NCBI RefSeq assembly: GCF_028289625.1 | Contig: NZ_JANQOM010000045.1 | Location: forward strand, 41,688 to 105,687 | Reading direction: 5' to 3' | Origin: Winogradskyella sp. | GTDB lineage: Bacteria; Bacteroidota; Bacteroidia; Flavobacteriales; Flavobacteriaceae | Length of the DNA stretch: 64,000 nucleotides | Shown here: one piece after another, positions 60,740-64,000 of the stretch | How positions within the stretch are numbered: the stretch's first letter is position 1 | Layout: each line of letters starts with the position of its first letter | The notes under the pieces: generated by a model | Database searches by the model: none | What the model saw: only the letters and a program-made list of their open reading frames with translations | What the model was told of the DNA's origin: nothing | Program-made: the position numbers and the translations under genes

Positions 60740-62395
60740 TTATAAAACACTATTAGTAATTAGCATCCCATAACCATTTAAAACAATTTCATCAGAATTA
60801 ATATCGGCATTTTGATTATAAATAGCCTCACCCAATTGGTACTTATCTTCATTAGTAAGTTTTATCGAATCTTCAGAAGTGTTAATAATGACACAGCTAA
60901 TTTGGTTATTTAATTCTCGCTTAAAAGCTATAATATTAGCCTGATTTGTAAAAAGTGGTTCATAAGTGCCTTGCTGAAAGGTCTTGTTTTTTGTTCGGAT
61001 TGAAATCAGGCTTTTATAATGATGCCAAAGCGAATGCTTATCTTTCTTTTGGGTTTCTAAATTTAGCATGGTGATTGCCTCGGTATTCCAAAACGACTGG
61101 TACCACCATTCGCCTGTATCTTTATACCAAAGTGCATTGCCGGAATAAGTTTGATCGGCATTCCATGGAAATGCTTCTCGGACCGGAATATGATTGGCAT
61201 CACTTCCCCATTCACTTGTTTGCCCTGTTAATCCAAGTTCTTGTCCATAATAAATAGATGGTACGCCTGGCAATAAAATATTCAATGCGGCGGCCACTCG
61301 TTTTTGGCCTTCATTATTATTGACCACCGAGGCCCAACGTGCCGTATCATGGTTTTCCAAAAAATTAATTGTAAATGTACTATCCGTAAATTTTGACATA
61401 CTTTCTCTAACGACTTTATGAATACGATTTGGATCCATTTTCACACCGTTTGATGTTGGGTCTATGTACATGTCATGCGTACCTTCTTCACCAGCAATAG
61501 CAAAACGAAGTGGAAAACTAAATGCGGCATCCGCACCACTGGCATTGACCATTTTTTCTCCATATTCGTTCCAATTGGATTGTTCGCCCAAAACAAAAAT
61601 ATTAGCATTTACAGATTTACATTGATTAAAAATCGGTTTCCAAAAATCTTGGTACATATTGGTGAAAAGTCCTTTATAATCTAAATCATCCATGATGTGG
61701 TCTATTCTGAAACCATCCACGCCATCATCAAAATTACCGTCCTTGTTTGGGTCTACCCAATACAAATAGAAATCTGTCATCCATTGTTTTACGTTTTCAT
61801 TATTTAAATCGAGAAATACAATATGATGCTTGTCACCAGGCCAAGCTGTAAAATCATGTAACGGTGATTTAGAAGGCATAAAAATTTGCTCTGGATATTG
61901 ATTTAAACTATCTGAATAGTAGATAAAATCCGAATATTGGGATTCAGGGTTTTTATATGAATCATCAAACCAGATATTGCCACTTTGCGCATATTGGGTT
62001 TCCATATCCATCAAAAATTTCAACCCTTTTTTATGTACGGCTTTTACAAAATTGATATAATCGGTTTTGGTACCGTATTCCGCATCTATGTTTTTGTAAT
62101 TGGTCGGAAAGTAATTGTGATAAAAATCAGATTCGTACAATGGCGTAAACAAAATTGTAGTAACTCCAAGTTCTTTTAAGTAGTCTAACTTTTTAACAAA
62201 CCCATTTAAATCGCCATGCCTATCGCCATTACTATCATAAAAGCTGCGTTGCATCACATGGTAAATGACTTCGTTATTCCAATTTATAGGCGCATGATGT
62301 TCAGTTGCCACGTTTGTTTGCCCTGTTTGTACTTCTTTGCAAGAACTTAATGCAAAAACTATAATTAAAAGTAAAAGTGTCGTGAAATGCCTCAT
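60740..62395 (-). CDS. GH13 family hydrolase with divergent region I, lipoprotein
   Basis: A 551-aa GH13 protein with lipobox ALSSC (Cys19). Region II is DGFRIDHIMDD (Asp232), region III is VLGEQSNW (Glu271) and region IV is FLENHDTARW (Asp350). All three catalytic acids are present. Region I reads FLMDMETQYAQ instead of DxxxNH, so the usual Asn-His pair is missing, which may change the substrate subsite. It follows the DUF1680 gene by three bases and is 79 nt upstream of the other GH13 gene. The two GH13 enzymes are not close duplicates. Confidence 0.88.
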   Translation of the reverse strand: MRHFTTLLLLIIVFALSSCKEVQTGQTNVATEHHAPINWNNEVIYHVMQRSFYDSNGDRHGDLNGFVKKLDYLKELGVTTILFTPLYESDFYHNYFPTNYKNIDAEYGTKTDYINFVKAVHKKGLKFLMDMETQYAQSGNIWFDDSYKNPESQYSDFIYYSDSLNQYPEQIFMPSKSPLHDFTAWPGDKHHIVFLDLNNENVKQWMTDFYLYWVDPNKDGNFDDGVDGFRIDHIMDDLDYKGLFTNMYQDFWKPIFNQCKSVNANIFVLGEQSNWNEYGEKMVNASGADAAFSFPLRFAIAGEEGTHDMYIDPTSNGVKMDPNRIHKVVRESMSKFTDSTFTINFLENHDTARWASVVNNNEGQKRVAAALNILLPGVPSIYYGQELGLTGQTSEWGSDANHIPVREAFPWNADQTYSGNALWYKDTGEWWYQSFWNTEAITMLNLETQKKDKHSLWHHYKSLISIRTKNKTFQQGTYEPLFTNQANIIAFKRELNNQISCVIINTSEDSIKLTNEDKYQLGEAIYNQNADINSDEIVLNGYGMLITNSVL

Positions 62396-62398
62396 GGT

Positions 62399-64000
62399 TT
62401 ATTCTTTTGGAAATGTAACGCGTCTTAGTACTGTTTTTCCCATGGGAATTAGAGTCACGTTTTGATTTTTATTATTAGTAGAATTATATAAACTCCCTTC
62501 TAAATCCCACCGGGACTCGTAAAAAGAACCTGTATTTGAAGCCGCCTCTAAGTTAAATTTTGAATCGGTTGTAAGTTTTAAATCTTTAAAATCTTCACTG
62601 GTAGGGAAACAGTAATAATCATTATAATTTTCTTTGGGATAGGTCTTTATAACCTTCTCCATATGTGAAATATCAAAGGCATAAACCACTGGACCTCGCT
62701 GCAAATAGGATTCATCATTTAAAGCCTTGTATTGTTTAATGTCATTTTTAAATGTGATGGTAAATTCGTCACCATTTTTCCATTCCTTAGAAATATTGTA
62801 AAATCCATCTTTCAAATCACCTAAATCCATTTCGCTTATTAGCGCATCAGACCAATTTGGCTTTCGGATGTAGAGATTAAATGTCTTCGGCTCTTTCATT
62901 TTTAATCTAAATACTACTTCATCAGACATTGGGTAGTTAGTGATTTGTTCTATTGAGATGTCTGCGCCGTCAACATCTGTTGTCAATTCCGATGGTCCAA
63001 ACATGGTGACAGCTATGCCATCATCTTTTTTCATCCACATTTGTTCAAGAAAATAGGTGAAGTTTCTCGTATAATTTGGCACACAACAGACTGCGGGTTC
63101 AGAATGTGTTGGTGAATATTTATAACGTGGATCTGCCTTGGCTTCTCCATTTTCATGGTGATGCCCATCTAACACAAAACAATTGTCTGCTTTACCGTAA
63201 GTAATAGCAGTACCTTGTTTATTTCTAAAACCCATCATGGCATTATAGGTTAATTTTTCTGCTGCATCGGCAAATTCTATATCGCCTGTTTTTTGTATTA
63301 AGCTTCCATATGAGTTGCGTAATTCGAGCATGGTACAGTATTCACTGCTCGTATTGGTTGGGTGGGCTTTCATTTTTAAAATCCATTCGTTACCATGACC
63401 TGCCCCACTCGGTAAAATGCAAGGCTCCAATTTTGCCAACATATTATCATATGCTTCTTTCAATTCCGGATATCCTGTATTGTAATACGCATTTACCATT
63501 GTACGGATATGCTCATAGGTATGCACGCCATGACCTTCAAATAAAGAATCCTTTTCTTTTAAATACGGATAGCGCAAATCGTTAAACGAACGGTTTATGG
63601 AATACGTTGAAAACGCTTTATATAAATAGGTTGCATAATCTTGATAGGTTTGGTTTTTTGTAATGCGATGCAAAGTTTCACAAACATCAGTCAACATTAA
63701 ACCATGCGTTACACCGCCAAAAGCATTTTTTAAATAGAAAGGATTTTTTGAACTTTCACCATAGCTATTCATGGTGACTTTCATGCCCTTTTCAACGGCT
63801 TCTAGAACCGTTTTATCTTTAGTGAATTCATAATAGGCTAGCATGGTCCTAAAGGCCGTCGTTTGTGCCCAGAGCTCTCCATTTGACCCCTCATGTTGAT
63901 AGCGCAAATTAGGTTTGTATATGCCAATGTAACCATCATCATCCTGTGAAGCCAACAGATTTTTTATAATGTCGTGCGATTGTGCAATAGCTTCTTTATT
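62399..64000 (-). CDS. DUF1680 (GH127/GH146-type) beta-L-arabinofuranosidase-like protein, 5' end missing
   Basis: The open frame continues to the right edge, so the start codon lies outside the window; 533 codons are visible. The (alpha/alpha)6 domain and following beta-domains fit DUF1680. The cysteine-glycosidase residues are conserved: Glu-Tyr-Cys in SSEYCTMLELRNSY and the Cys-Cys pair in PAVCCVPNYTRNF, which hold zinc and the catalytic Cys in HypBA1. The likely substrate is a beta-L-arabinofuranoside or related pentose. First visible gene of the minus-strand run. Confidence 0.9.
   Translation of the reverse strand, partial: NKEAIAQSHDIIKNLLASQDDDGYIGIYKPNLRYQHEGSNGELWAQTTAFRTMLAYYEFTKDKTVLEAVEKGMKVTMNSYGESSKNPFYLKNAFGGVTHGLMLTDVCETLHRITKNQTYQDYATYLYKAFSTYSINRSFNDLRYPYLKEKDSLFEGHGVHTYEHIRTMVNAYYNTGYPELKEAYDNMLAKLEPCILPSGAGHGNEWILKMKAHPTNTSSEYCTMLELRNSYGSLIQKTGDIEFADAAEKLTYNAMMGFRNKQGTAITYGKADNCFVLDGHHHENGEAKADPRYKYSPTHSEPAVCCVPNYTRNFTYFLEQMWMKKDDGIAVTMFGPSELTTDVDGADISIEQITNYPMSDEVVFRLKMKEPKTFNLYIRKPNWSDALISEMDLGDLKDGFYNISKEWKNGDEFTITFKNDIKQYKALNDESYLQRGPVVYAFDISHMEKVIKTYPKENYNDYYCFPTSEDFKDLKLTTDSKFNLEAASNTGSFYESRWDLEGSLYNSTNNKNQNVTLIPMGKTVLRRVTFPKE

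Noticed and set aside
1..64000. tRNA, rRNA, CRISPR array or prophage
   Set aside because: I saw no cloverleaf-like intergenic sequence, no regularly spaced repeats, and no phage structural or integrase genes; the tail-fibre-like protein at 16.8 kb is a chromosomal secreted protein type common in this phylum.

Overview
The window looks like chromosomal DNA of a marine member of the Flavobacteriaceae (Bacteroidota). It is AT-rich. It has several TonB-dependent receptors with carboxypeptidase-regulatory-like or STN N-termini, a type IX secretion C-terminal sorting domain, and many SPII lipoproteins. It also has Bacteroidota-type -7 boxes (TAnnTTTG), A-rich leaders instead of strong Shine-Dalgarno sites, and a sulfatase/glycoside-hydrolase cluster. 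Species cannot be fixed from sequence alone.

Layout. 0-9 kb is housekeeping: nusB, a Glu/Leu/Phe/Val dehydrogenase, an ABC exporter, a PUR-like DUF3276 protein, a secreted M14 peptidase, CsaA, a thioredoxin-fold protein and a GNAT. 8.7-11.8 kb holds a TonB plus TonB-dependent receptor pair. 11.8-16.6 kb holds a lysoplasmalogenase-like protein, NDH-2, a sigma factor with a membrane partner, a PlsC-like acyltransferase and a CoA-pyrophosphatase-type NUDIX protein. 16.6-23.8 kb carries two secreted structural proteins (one with a striking inverted repeat in its leader, one with a T9SS tail), a cyclophilin lipoprotein, an M3 peptidase and a TRIC-type channel, then a small island of palindromic repeats. 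23.8-30.8 kb is the RDD // SpoIIM-membrane-DUF4129-DUF4350-MoxR-DUF58 block, with overlapping or abutting genes. 32.8-38.5 kb is a complete FecI/FecR/STN-receptor cell-surface signalling unit, transcribed divergently from a very acidic lipoprotein with two Kazal-like domains. 38.7 kb encodes an OxyR with both redox cysteines. 41.6-47.9 kb is a PadR/PspC envelope-stress-like operon with two GIN-domain proteins, a TraB/TIKI-like protein and two possible overlapping micro-ORFs. trxB follows.

49.6-50.9 kb is an intact IS1595-family element with 24-bp inverted repeats (23/24) and a perfect 8-bp target duplication. It sits exactly between two convergent stop codons and carries an extra 47-codon ORF with one predicted membrane segment. 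From 50.9 kb to the right edge is one co-directional minus-strand run: DUF1680 (GH127-type, 5' end outside the window), GH13, GH13, membrane LytTR regulator, GH43, sulfatase, GH92, sulfatase. This is part of a polysaccharide utilisation locus, probably for a sulfated glycan containing mannose and pentose. No SusC/SusD pair is present inside the window.

The best leads are the IS passenger ORF, the leader inverted repeat at 16.7 kb, the micro-ORF pair at 42.1-42.3 kb, the Kazal-like acidic lipoprotein beside the FecI/FecR unit, and the sulfatase with a CRPSL active-site motif. No tRNA, rRNA or CRISPR array was recognised.
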